Below, in pieces: positions 34,051 through 41,354 of a stretch of DNA of 64,000 nt. Under the pieces are notes generated by a model. The model ran no database searches. It was not told the origin of the DNA and saw only the letters and a list, made by a program, of their open reading frames with translations. The stretch comes from an uncultured Pelagibacteraceae bacterium. GTDB taxonomy: Bacteria; Pseudomonadota; Alphaproteobacteria; Pelagibacterales; Pelagibacteraceae. The stretch spans positions 22,669-86,668 of the forward strand of contig CACFAT010000004.1 of NCBI GenBank assembly GCA_902564385.1, written 5' to 3'. Every line of letters starts with the position of its first letter. Positions within the stretch are counted from its first letter, which is position 1. Position numbers and translations under genes: made by a program.

Positions 34051-35379
34051 TTAGCTCCAAGGAAACGGACTGTTCGATGTCGGATGAAGTTTTCCTTTTT
34101 CATATCTATCGAACCTAAACGGTTTTAATAATTCACTTTCATGACCTAAAATTTCTTGTGCAACAAGGTGACCAACACCTATCATTTTATAACCATGATT
34201 TGCATCTGCAATCATGTAAACATTTTCAAAAAATCTATCGAATATCGGGAATGAATCTGGAGTTAAACAACCCAATCCTCCTGATGGTCCCTTTCTATAC
34301 AGATGAGATTTACCAACAAAACGTTTTTGAATATGTGCAAGTGCTGAAGTCCACATATCAGAAAATTTATCAGTAGTTTGATATTCTGGAGAATCTATCC
34401 CATACGGATCAACATTAACTTCATCAAAATGTTTTTGAACAATGTAAGGTGATGTTCCACCTTGAACTCCCAATCCTTCAATATCAGGTTTATAATAAAT
34501 ACCCCATAAGTCTTCTGTAATTATTTTACCATCTTTGTCAGAATAAAGTGGCGCATCTGTATCAACATGAATTACTGGAGGCGGTTTACCTTCATTAGTT
34601 TTTAAATAATCTGCATCCACACCCAATACACCTTCTTGTAAAAACCAGTACTTCCACATTTCAACTTCATGCATTTTTCCATTTTTAGCATCTTTTATGT
34701 TTGTAGTTTTTGGTAACTCCAACATATTCCAAAAATCTCTTACCCATGGTCCTGCTCCAATAACTACCTGATCACAATCAATTGTACCTTTATCTGTAAC
34801 CACGCCAGTAATTGCATTGCTGTTGCTCCCTCTTTTAAAACCTGTAACCTTTACTCCTTTATGAACGTTTACACCGTTTGAATTTGCTTTTTTCTCCAGT
34901 GCTTTAATTGAGTCCTTATTAAATGCATATCCACCTTTTTTTTCATGCAAGACTGATGTAATACCTTTTGCTTGCCAATCACTAAAAATTCCTTGCATAT
35001 ATTTCATGCAATCTTTTTCACCTTCTATAAATTCTGATTCATATCCAATAGCTTTTTGTTGTTCATAAATACTTGCAACATCTTTATGCATTACTTCCGG
35101 AGAAATTTGCATATAGCCAACAGCATTATATTTAAATGCCTCTGGATCACTTTCCCAAACACTAACTGAATGAGCCATTAATTCTCTCATTGCTGGTTGA
35201 AAATAATTATTTCTAACAACTCCACATGCAATTCCACTTGCACCTGCAGCAGTGTCTTTTTTTTCTAAGACAACTACATCGTTTGGATTTTTATATTTTT
35301 CGGAAAGTTTCCAAGCAGTACTTAACCCGTGAATTCCTCCACCAATTATTACAACTTTTGCTTTTGTCGGTAACGACAT
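34051..35379 (-). CDS. FAD-dependent oxidoreductase (DAO/SoxB family)
   Basis: The 442-residue product has the dinucleotide motif VVIIGGGIHGLSTAW at 9-23, LEKKDTAAGASGIACGVVRNNY, the VVIGAGPWVRDFW strand and the C-terminal NVYMIADANHGYKMIGVG segment of D-amino acid oxidase-type enzymes. Such enzymes oxidise secondary or tertiary amino acids such as sarcosine, dimethylglycine or N-methylglutamate. It is located between tdm/regulator and glnT-glxBCD on the same strand, so an N-alkyl amino acid made by that operon is a plausible substrate. No partner subunits are adjacent. Confidence 0.82.
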   Translation of the reverse strand: MSLPTKAKVVIIGGGIHGLSTAWKLSEKYKNPNDVVVLEKKDTAAGASGIACGVVRNNYFQPAMRELMAHSVSVWESDPEAFKYNAVGYMQISPEVMHKDVASIYEQQKAIGYESEFIEGEKDCMKYMQGIFSDWQAKGITSVLHEKKGGYAFNKDSIKALEKKANSNGVNVHKGVKVTGFKRGSNSNAITGVVTDKGTIDCDQVVIGAGPWVRDFWNMLELPKTTNIKDAKNGKMHEVEMWKYWFLQEGVLGVDADYLKTNEGKPPPVIHVDTDAPLYSDKDGKIITEDLWGIYYKPDIEGLGVQGGTSPYIVQKHFDEVNVDPYGIDSPEYQTTDKFSDMWTSALAHIQKRFVGKSHLYRKGPSGGLGCLTPDSFPIFDRFFENVYMIADANHGYKMIGVGHLVAQEILGHESELLKPFRFDRYEKGKLHPTSNSPFPWS

Positions 35380-35468
35380 GAACGAACTTTAATTTTTTAG
35401 CAAAGGAAAGAATATAATAATTTTTATATATAATTTATATAAATTCTAAATATTTATTAGATTTTTAT

Positions 35469-35819
35469 TTAAAAACTCAAATTTTTGAGAGTTTTCAAAT
35501 ATTCGTTAAATTCATTAACAAAATTCTGTGTGGGTAAAACGTACTTTTTTCTATGGTCATTTCCGGTTTTCTCGAGGTAAAAAAATTCTTTATCACAAGC
35601 TTCTTTGATCATGAGTGCAGATTTGGGTCTAGAGGTTTTAAAGAGTCTAGTCTTAAGTTCTTCGACAGATAAGTTTTCATTTAATTTATAGGAATTCATC
35701 ACAATCAACATCATGTGATAATGTGAAGGAGACTTTCTGAAAAAGTAATTACTGGATGTATGGGACAGTTTCATTTGATCTTCCCAAAATTCCAGTAAAT
35801 CCTTTGATGATTTTGACAT
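35469..35819 (-). CDS. Small winged-helix (MarR-like) transcription regulator
   Basis: The 116-residue protein has the shape of a MarR-type winged helix: an N-terminal dimerisation-like helix (DLLEFWEDQMKLS), YHMMLIVMNSYKLNENLSVEELKTRLF then SRPKSALMIKEACDKEFFYL as a recognition region, and DHRKKYVLPTQNFVNEFNEYL as wing plus final helix. Its start overlaps the tdm stop codon by one base, so it is cotranscribed with tdm and is the obvious candidate regulator of the divergent tdm/ABC region. Assignment rests on pattern only. Confidence 0.6.
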   Translation of the reverse strand: MSKSSKDLLEFWEDQMKLSHTSSNYFFRKSPSHYHMMLIVMNSYKLNENLSVEELKTRLFKTSRPKSALMIKEACDKEFFYLEKTGNDHRKKYVLPTQNFVNEFNEYLKTLKNLSF

Positions 35820-38158
35820 TAAGATTTTACACGTGTTTTTTGAGGATCGTAATGCGGGAAACCAACAATTTTAGCAGGTATTCTTTTTTGATGTCCATCA
35901 ATTTTACCGACTTCAACGTTCATACCTATTTCTGAATGACCTACATCAATTCTGCACAAAGCAATATTTTTATTCAAAGTAGGAGATAGACATCCGCTTG
36001 TAACTACGCCAACTTGGGATCTTCCAATGTGAACGCAATCACCGTGATTAGCTTTTTCTTTGCCTACAAGTTCTAATCCAACTAATTTCTTTTGTGGATT
36101 TTCTTTTCTCTTTATTAATGCTTCTTTACCAATGAAATCTGCTGTTTTTGTTTTTAAAGGAACCGTAAATCCAACACCAGCTTCAAAAGGGTCAACTTGG
36201 CCGTCAAATTCATTACCAAATAATATTAGTCCAGCTTCAATTCTTAATAAATCTAATGCTCCAAAACCAGCAGGTATTATTCCTTCATCTTTGCCAGCTT
36301 CCATAAGCACATCCCAAACTGCTGGTGCATCTGAAGGGTGACACCATATTTCGTATCCTAACTCGCCTGTGTATCCAGTTCTAGAAACCATTAATGGAAT
36401 TCCACTAAGTTCTTTTACTCTACAGATTGTAAACCTAAACCATTGTAATTCTGAAATAGAAGGTTGTGTTGGTGGAGTAAAAATAAACTTTTCTAAAATT
36501 TTTCTACTGTTAGGTCCTTGTAGAGAAATATTATTTATTTGGTCAGTAGAGTTTTTAACTAAAACATTAAATTTTTTCTTTTTTGCTTGTTCTTTTAACC
36601 ATTCACCTGCGTATTCATCACCACATACCCATCTAAATCCATGATCACTCATTTTTAACAATGTTCCATCATCAAACATAGAACCATTTTCATAACACAT
36701 CGAAGAATAAACAATTTGTCCAACTGACAATTTTTTAACATTTCTTGTTAAAGTATAGTCCATTAATTCTTCTGCATCTGGACCTAATATTTCAAATTTT
36801 CTTAAAGAAGATAAATCAATTAAAACTGCTTTTTCTCTACACGCTGTATATTCATTTATTACTCCGTGTTTAGTGTAATCATTGGGCAGCCAATATCCTC
36901 TAGCATCAACAAAGTTTCTTGTTAACTTTGAAGTTCTTTCATGAAATCCTGTATTTTTTGTTAGTTTTAATTCTGAGTCTGGTTTCATTCTAAATGCAAA
37001 AGATTTTGTAAATTCTCTTTTTTTTTCGTAAGTTCTAACAAAAATATCTGTAGGGTTCCATGAATTACATGGATCTATATCACTTGGACAGGCTGATGTT
37101 CCGCAGGTTAAATCTTTTAAAGCTCTTAATATTACATAATCTCCAGGTCTAGCAAATGACTCATCAGAAAGTACGGTATTTAAGCCTCCTGCTGAAGTAT
37201 TAAAAAATAAATTTATAGCGTGCCATCCCTTTTGTCTATTAACCCCAAAATTTTCCATAGCACCACTTAAGTTATCTGAGCAATTTGGATGCCCAAAATA
37301 ACCAGCATCTTCGTAATACTTCGATGTACAAGCAAGATTAAAAGTGTCATGTCTACCAACAGTATCTCTTATTACTTCTACTAAAGGCTCATGGTCTGTA
37401 TCATAAAATTTTGAATACAATCCTGGTCCTGGAAATGTATTTCCCATAAAGGTCCTGGTTGTTTGCCAATCTAAACCTTTTTCAATACCTTTACCCAATT
37501 TAGCTGTATCAAAAGCAACAAAATCTGAACATTGTCTACCAGTTGGACAAATTATTTGAATATAATCTCCTTCTTTAACTTCAAAAGAAATCGCTGATTG
37601 TTTTGCAATATTTTTTTCGTCTAGAGGATCAAAGATTGGATCTGGAATTATTCTATGTTCTTTATAGTCAACAATATTATTTCTTTTAATAAATAAAGTT
37701 AATTCTGTAGGAGGATTTTGTTCATGAACTAACATATCATTGCCAGGGGCAGAAAAAATACAATAACATTTATCTTTTGAACTTATTTTAATTATTTCTC
37801 CTGGTGGAGTGTCTTTATCAAAAAGGATTGATGATTTAGACTTTGCAATTTTAAGATTTCTTTTTTCTAATTGACGCAATGCAATTTTTGAACTTTCTTC
37901 ATTTTTTTTTAAAATTTTAATTATTTCATTATCTGATTTAGAAGATTTTAAATTTAAAATCGATGGATCAGAATTTCCATCAGAATTAAAAACAACTATT
38001 TCGCAAATTTGATTTCCTTCATTGTTAATAATTTCAATTTGATCATCTGGAAATATCTGAACTCCTGTAAGTCCACCACCGTTAATTACATATCTTTCAA
38101 CTCCAGGTGGCAAAACATTCAAACCAGGTTCATTTATTCTTAAATTTTCTTCTAACAT
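35819..38158 (-). CDS. tdm: Trimethylamine N-oxide demethylase (DUF1989-GcvT fusion)
   Basis: The 779-residue protein joins an N-terminal DUF1989 metal-binding region to a C-terminal GcvT tetrahydrofolate domain. The core includes CPTGRQCSDFVAFD, GHPNCSDN and CGTSACPSD; Cys277, Cys293 and Cys357 have the same 16 and 64 residue spacing that I recall for the zinc ligands of Methylocella Tdm. The C-terminal part (from about 440) has VLIDLSSLRKFEILGP, GSMFDDGTLLKM, ISLQGPNSRKIL, SRTGYTGELGYEIW and FIGKEALI. Tdm splits TMAO to dimethylamine and formaldehyde, the latter captured as methylene-THF. Residues 1-130 look like a degenerate second copy of the DUF1989 start. It is divergent from a betaine/TMAO binding-protein gene, as expected for this role. 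Confidence 0.85.
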   Translation of the reverse strand: MLEENLRINEPGLNVLPPGVERYVINGGGLTGVQIFPDDQIEIINNEGNQICEIVVFNSDGNSDPSILNLKSSKSDNEIIKILKKNEESSKIALRQLEKRNLKIAKSKSSILFDKDTPPGEIIKISSKDKCYCIFSAPGNDMLVHEQNPPTELTLFIKRNNIVDYKEHRIIPDPIFDPLDEKNIAKQSAISFEVKEGDYIQIICPTGRQCSDFVAFDTAKLGKGIEKGLDWQTTRTFMGNTFPGPGLYSKFYDTDHEPLVEVIRDTVGRHDTFNLACTSKYYEDAGYFGHPNCSDNLSGAMENFGVNRQKGWHAINLFFNTSAGGLNTVLSDESFARPGDYVILRALKDLTCGTSACPSDIDPCNSWNPTDIFVRTYEKKREFTKSFAFRMKPDSELKLTKNTGFHERTSKLTRNFVDARGYWLPNDYTKHGVINEYTACREKAVLIDLSSLRKFEILGPDAEELMDYTLTRNVKKLSVGQIVYSSMCYENGSMFDDGTLLKMSDHGFRWVCGDEYAGEWLKEQAKKKKFNVLVKNSTDQINNISLQGPNSRKILEKFIFTPPTQPSISELQWFRFTICRVKELSGIPLMVSRTGYTGELGYEIWCHPSDAPAVWDVLMEAGKDEGIIPAGFGALDLLRIEAGLILFGNEFDGQVDPFEAGVGFTVPLKTKTADFIGKEALIKRKENPQKKLVGLELVGKEKANHGDCVHIGRSQVGVVTSGCLSPTLNKNIALCRIDVGHSEIGMNVEVGKIDGHQKRIPAKIVGFPHYDPQKTRVKS

Positions 38159-38190
38159 TTTAAATCAATGATTACTTAAGTTTAAGAATA

Positions 38191-38204
38191 AATCAGTACT
38201 GATT
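38191..38204. promoter_or_regulatory. Perfect 14-bp palindrome near the tdm start
   Basis: AATCAGTACTGATT is a perfect inverted repeat in the 141-base divergent region. On the minus strand it lies seven bases after a TATATA box (38217-38212), roughly where tdm transcription would begin, so it may be an operator. Confidence 0.45.
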
Positions 38205-38237
38205 AATTGTATATATAAATTTTAGTACCAACTTTTG

Positions 38238-38266
38238 TTGACTGTAAGATTAAATTTAAGGATACT
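38238..38266 (+). promoter_or_regulatory. Candidate sigma70 promoter of the betaine/TMAO binding-protein gene
   Basis: TTGACT at 38238-38243 and GATACT at 38261-38266 are separated by exactly 17 bases. Transcription would begin near 38273, leaving a short leader before the GAGAGGAG ribosome site. It is the best promoter-like match I saw in the window. Confidence 0.5.
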
Positions 38267-38272
38267 TACGTA

Positions 38273-38286
38273 CTTAATATATTAAG
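38273..38286. promoter_or_regulatory. Perfect 14-bp palindrome at the predicted start of proX transcription
   Basis: CTTAATATATTAAG is a perfect inverted repeat placed directly over the predicted +1 of the proX promoter. Different in sequence from the palindrome at 38191, so two regulators or a chance match are both possible. Confidence 0.4.
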
Positions 38287-38299
38287 AGAGGAGAAATAA

Positions 38300-39244
38300 A
38301 TGAAGAAAATACTATCTTTACTCTCAGCTATAGTAATTACTGTAGTAAGCTTTGCAGGAATATCTAACGCTGACAGTAAAAAACCCATAGTGATCCCAAC
38401 TCATAACTGGTCAAGTCAAATTGTTATGGCATATGTTATTGGTGGAATCTTTGAAAGTATGGGTAACAATGTTAAATATGTAAATGCTGACTCTCAAGCG
38501 GTTTACGAGTCAATTAGAATTGGTGATGTAACTATATCTCATGAGGTATGGGAATCTGCTTTCGGTAAGTCATTTACAACAGCTTTAGACAAAGGTGGTT
38601 TGTTAGACTGGGGTGATCATGAAGCAAGAACACTTGAGGATATGGGATATCCAAACTGGGTTGTTGAAAAAGGTCTATGTCCAGGTCTACCAGATTGGAC
38701 AGCTCTAAAAAATCCAGACTGTGCAAAAAACTTTACAACACCTGACTCTCCAGATGGAAAAGGAAGAATGTTGGAAGGACCACAAACTTGGCATGGTGAC
38801 TTAATCCCTCAAAGGATTGATGCTCTAGGCTTAGGTGATTTATGGTGGGTTAAGTTTGCTGGAGGTGCTGATGCACTTTGGGCAGAGTTAGCAGCTGCTG
38901 AAAAAGAAGGAAGAGGAACTATAATTTTCAACTGGACACCAAACTTTACTGATGGTGCTGGTTTTACATTTATCGACTTCCCTCCATACACAGCTGGTTG
39001 CAGACCAGCAGATGGTGGCGATGGAAAATGTGGTTCTCCGGACGGTTATTTGAAAAAAGCAGTACACGAAGATTTTCCAAAAACACATCCAGATGCAGCA
39101 GCAGCGTTCAAAAAATTGTCATTCTCAACAAGTCAAATTGGTGCAATGGCAGCTTTAGTAGACGTTGACAAAATGACTCACGAAGATGCAGCTAAAAAAT
39201 GGTTAGCTGATAACGAGTCAACTTGGAAAGCTTTCCTTAAATAA
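38300..39244 (+). CDS. proX: Glycine betaine/TMAO-type ABC transporter substrate-binding protein (ProX/OpuAC/TmoX-like)
   Basis: The 314-residue product has a signal peptide of about 24 residues (ends SNADS) and an OpuAC-type domain starting PIVIPTHNWSSQIVMAYVIGGIFESMG. Several Trp residues (THNWSS, EVWESAF, DLWWVKF, FNWTPNF) could form the aromatic box that binds quaternary ammonium groups or TMAO. Adjacency to tdm suggests TMAO as one ligand; betaine binding is equally likely and SAR11 homologues are reported to be multifunctional. It has a strong ribosome site (AGAGGAGAAATAAATG) and is followed by a terminator, so it should be strongly expressed. Confidence 0.88.
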   Translation: MKKILSLLSAIVITVVSFAGISNADSKKPIVIPTHNWSSQIVMAYVIGGIFESMGNNVKYVNADSQAVYESIRIGDVTISHEVWESAFGKSFTTALDKGGLLDWGDHEARTLEDMGYPNWVVEKGLCPGLPDWTALKNPDCAKNFTTPDSPDGKGRMLEGPQTWHGDLIPQRIDALGLGDLWWVKFAGGADALWAELAAAEKEGRGTIIFNWTPNFTDGAGFTFIDFPPYTAGCRPADGGDGKCGSPDGYLKKAVHEDFPKTHPDAAAAFKKLSFSTSQIGAMAALVDVDKMTHEDAAKKWLADNESTWKAFLK

Positions 39245-39267
39245 GGATAAAAGTTAAAAAATTAAGA

Positions 39268-39300
39268 TCTCCCCCAATTCTGTTGGGGGGGATTTTTTTT
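39268..39300 (+). terminator. Intrinsic terminator after the betaine/TMAO binding-protein gene
   Basis: TCCCCCAA (39270-39277) pairs with TTGGGGGGGA (39283-39292) around a five-base loop, followed by nine T. It separates the binding-protein gene from the MORN, membrane protein, ATPase and permease genes downstream. Confidence 0.88.
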
Positions 39301-39326
39301 TATAAAGATTTGTGTAAAATATATTT

Positions 39327-39704
39327 ATGAGAAAATATCTTTTTTACTTTTTTTTAAGTTTATTAATAAGCTCATCAGTTTTTGCTCGAAGCACCGGATG
39401 TAAAGAAGGTAACTGTGAAAATGGATATGGAAAATGGGTTTATACAGATAAAACTACTTATGAAGGTGAGTGGGTAGGAACAAAAAAAAATGGCCAAGGT
39501 GTAGAAACATGGCCAAACGGATATATTTATAAAGGTGAGTTTAAAAACAGTGTTTGGAGTGGAGTTGGAACTTTAACTTTCCCAGATGGTTCTACTTATG
39601 AAGGAGAGTGGGCTAATGGTTTTATGAATGGCAAAGGAACATTTACTTGGGCTAATGGCGACCAAAAAGTAGGAATTTGGAAAAACGGTAAATTACAAGA
39701 TTAA
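39327..39704 (+). CDS. Secreted MORN-repeat protein
   Basis: The 125-residue product has a signal peptide (about residues 1-20, ending VFA) followed by about four MORN repeats: YEGEWVGTKKNGQG, YKGEFKNSVWSGVG, YEGEWANGFMNGKG and a final VGIWKNGK. It should be periplasmic or surface located. MORN repeats often mediate lipid or protein contact, and no enzyme function is implied. The stop overlaps the next start by one base. Its place between the binding protein and ATPase of one transporter is unusual. Confidence 0.8.
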   Translation: MRKYLFYFFLSLLISSSVFARSTGCKEGNCENGYGKWVYTDKTTYEGEWVGTKKNGQGVETWPNGYIYKGEFKNSVWSGVGTLTFPDGSTYEGEWANGFMNGKGTFTWANGDQKVGIWKNGKLQD

Positions 39705-40255
39705 TGTCGAACGAAACTTCATTTAATAAATTAAAAGGATTACCCGAGAACCTAAAACAATTTATAGGACTAATAATTTTAACAATAGTCATAATTACTT
39801 CTTTTGCTATTTTAAATAATATATTTAGCGAGGGTGATGAATTAGTTAGGAAAATGAAATTGGAAGAAGAGAGAATTGCAAAAGAGAGAAAACTAAGTGC
39901 ATTAATTTCAAAACTTCCCTCGGGTATATTAGTAACTTTTGATGGTACTGATCATTATAAATTATCAGATGAATTGTATGAGGGAGTGTGTAATGCCACA
40001 AAGCTTATCCCCCAAAGAGCAATAATGGGTGCAAATTTCTTAAATTTTAGAGCACACGAAATTTATACTATTAACGGCAATAAGATTGATGAAACATTTG
40101 TTGAATGGGATGCTGAAAAAAAGAAATGTTTTGCAGGTTTTACAGTTAGTGGAAATAACGTAGGAGTAGACGAAACAATTAAAGTAAGCGGTGAAGCCTT
40201 AAGTTTTTTAAGTACTGGAATTGATACAAGGGTTTATTTTATTAAAAATTTTTAA
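39704..40255 (+). CDS. Unknown single-pass membrane protein with periplasmic domain
   Basis: The 183-residue protein has one transmembrane helix at about residues 19-40, then a charged coiled-coil-like stretch (residues 45-65, EEERIAKERKL) and a beta-rich C-terminal domain (SGILVTFDGTDHYKL, FVEWDAEKKKCFAGFTVSGNNVGV). I recognise no family. It overlaps the MORN gene by one base and lies 64 bases before the ATPase gene of the transporter. Two cysteines (GVCNA, KKCFAG) could pair in the periplasm. Confidence 0.65.
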   Translation: MSNETSFNKLKGLPENLKQFIGLIILTIVIITSFAILNNIFSEGDELVRKMKLEEERIAKERKLSALISKLPSGILVTFDGTDHYKLSDELYEGVCNATKLIPQRAIMGANFLNFRAHEIYTINGNKIDETFVEWDAEKKKCFAGFTVSGNNVGVDETIKVSGEALSFLSTGIDTRVYFIKNF

Positions 40256-40319
40256 TGGAAATAAGCTTCAATTATATTGATTTTAATTTAATTAATTTTC
40301 GTATACTTTTATAAGAATT

Positions 40320-41351
40320 ATGTCTGAAGCAGTAATCAAATGTGAAGCAGTTTATAAAATTTTTGGTGAAAACGCCAAAAAGATGCTTCAAGATTCAAAT
40401 GGTAATGTTGATGCTAAAACATTTCAAGAAAATGGTTGTATAGTAGGTGTTAACAATGCCTCTTTTGAAGTGGCAAAAGGAGAGATGCTTGTTGTAATGG
40501 GCTTATCTGGATCTGGTAAGTCAACTTTACTAAGGTGTATATCAAGATTAACAGATGCAACAGGTGGAAAAATTTTCATTGAAGGTCAAGATTTATTAAA
40601 TTTAAATAATAAAGAGTTAATTGAGCTTAGAAGAAACAAAATGGGAATGGTTTTCCAAAGCTTTGCTCTTCTTCCACACAAAACCGTTGTAGAAAATATA
40701 GCTTTTCCTCTTCAAATCAAAGGTATCAAAACTGAGGAGAGCATTAATAAAGCAATGGAGATGGTTAAATTAGTTGGACTTGATGGAAGAGAAAATTATT
40801 TTCCAAGAGAACTTTCAGGTGGACAACAACAAAGAGTGGGTATTGCAAGATCTCTAGCAGTTGAACCTGATATATGGTTTTTAGATGAACCTTTTTCTGC
40901 TTTAGATCCTTTAATTAGAAAAGAAATGCAAGATGAATTTTTAAGACTTCAAGAAAAATTACAAAAAACAATTATGTTTATTACTCATGATTTTGATGAA
41001 GCATTAAAACTTGCTGATCGAATTGCAATTATGAAAGATGGTATAATTGAACAACTAGATACACCTGCAAATATAGTTTTAAACCCAGCCACAGAATATG
41101 TAAGAAAATTTACTGAAGAAGTACCTAGAGAAAAAGTTTTATTAATTGAAGATGTAATGGATGAATCTATATCTAATAATTTAGGTGATGTTAAAGTTTC
41201 AAAAGATGAAATCATAGAAAATGTTGCAGAAAAAATATTAACGCAAGAAAAATCTGTGGCAGTTATAGATGAAAATAATAAAACCGTTGGTTCAATCAAC
41301 CCGACAAAAATAATAAATACTGTCTTTGGCGGAAGAAAGAACGGAAAATAA
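40320..41351 (+). CDS. proV: Glycine betaine/TMAO-type ABC transporter ATPase (ProV/OpuAA/TmoV-like)
   Basis: The 343-residue protein has Walker A GLSGSGKST near residue 61, Q-loop FQSFALLPHKTV, signature LSGGQQQRV and Walker B IWFLDEPFSALDP. The N-terminus has the ProV/OpuAA-type CEAVYKIFGENAKKML and the C-terminus about 75 residues (from EDVMDES) that correspond to one CBS-like unit rather than the two of full OpuAA. The gene is followed after three bases by the permease. It powers uptake of the ligand bound by the 38300 product. Confidence 0.9.
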   Translation: MSEAVIKCEAVYKIFGENAKKMLQDSNGNVDAKTFQENGCIVGVNNASFEVAKGEMLVVMGLSGSGKSTLLRCISRLTDATGGKIFIEGQDLLNLNNKELIELRRNKMGMVFQSFALLPHKTVVENIAFPLQIKGIKTEESINKAMEMVKLVGLDGRENYFPRELSGGQQQRVGIARSLAVEPDIWFLDEPFSALDPLIRKEMQDEFLRLQEKLQKTIMFITHDFDEALKLADRIAIMKDGIIEQLDTPANIVLNPATEYVRKFTEEVPREKVLLIEDVMDESISNNLGDVKVSKDEIIENVAEKILTQEKSVAVIDENNKTVGSINPTKIINTVFGGRKNGK

Positions 41352-41354
41352 ATT

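Noticed and set aside
38159..38299. Glycine or SAM riboswitch before the betaine/TMAO genes
   Set aside because: SAR11 uses such riboswitches, but the 141 bases hold only palindromes and a promoter-like element; the predicted leader is too short for an aptamer.
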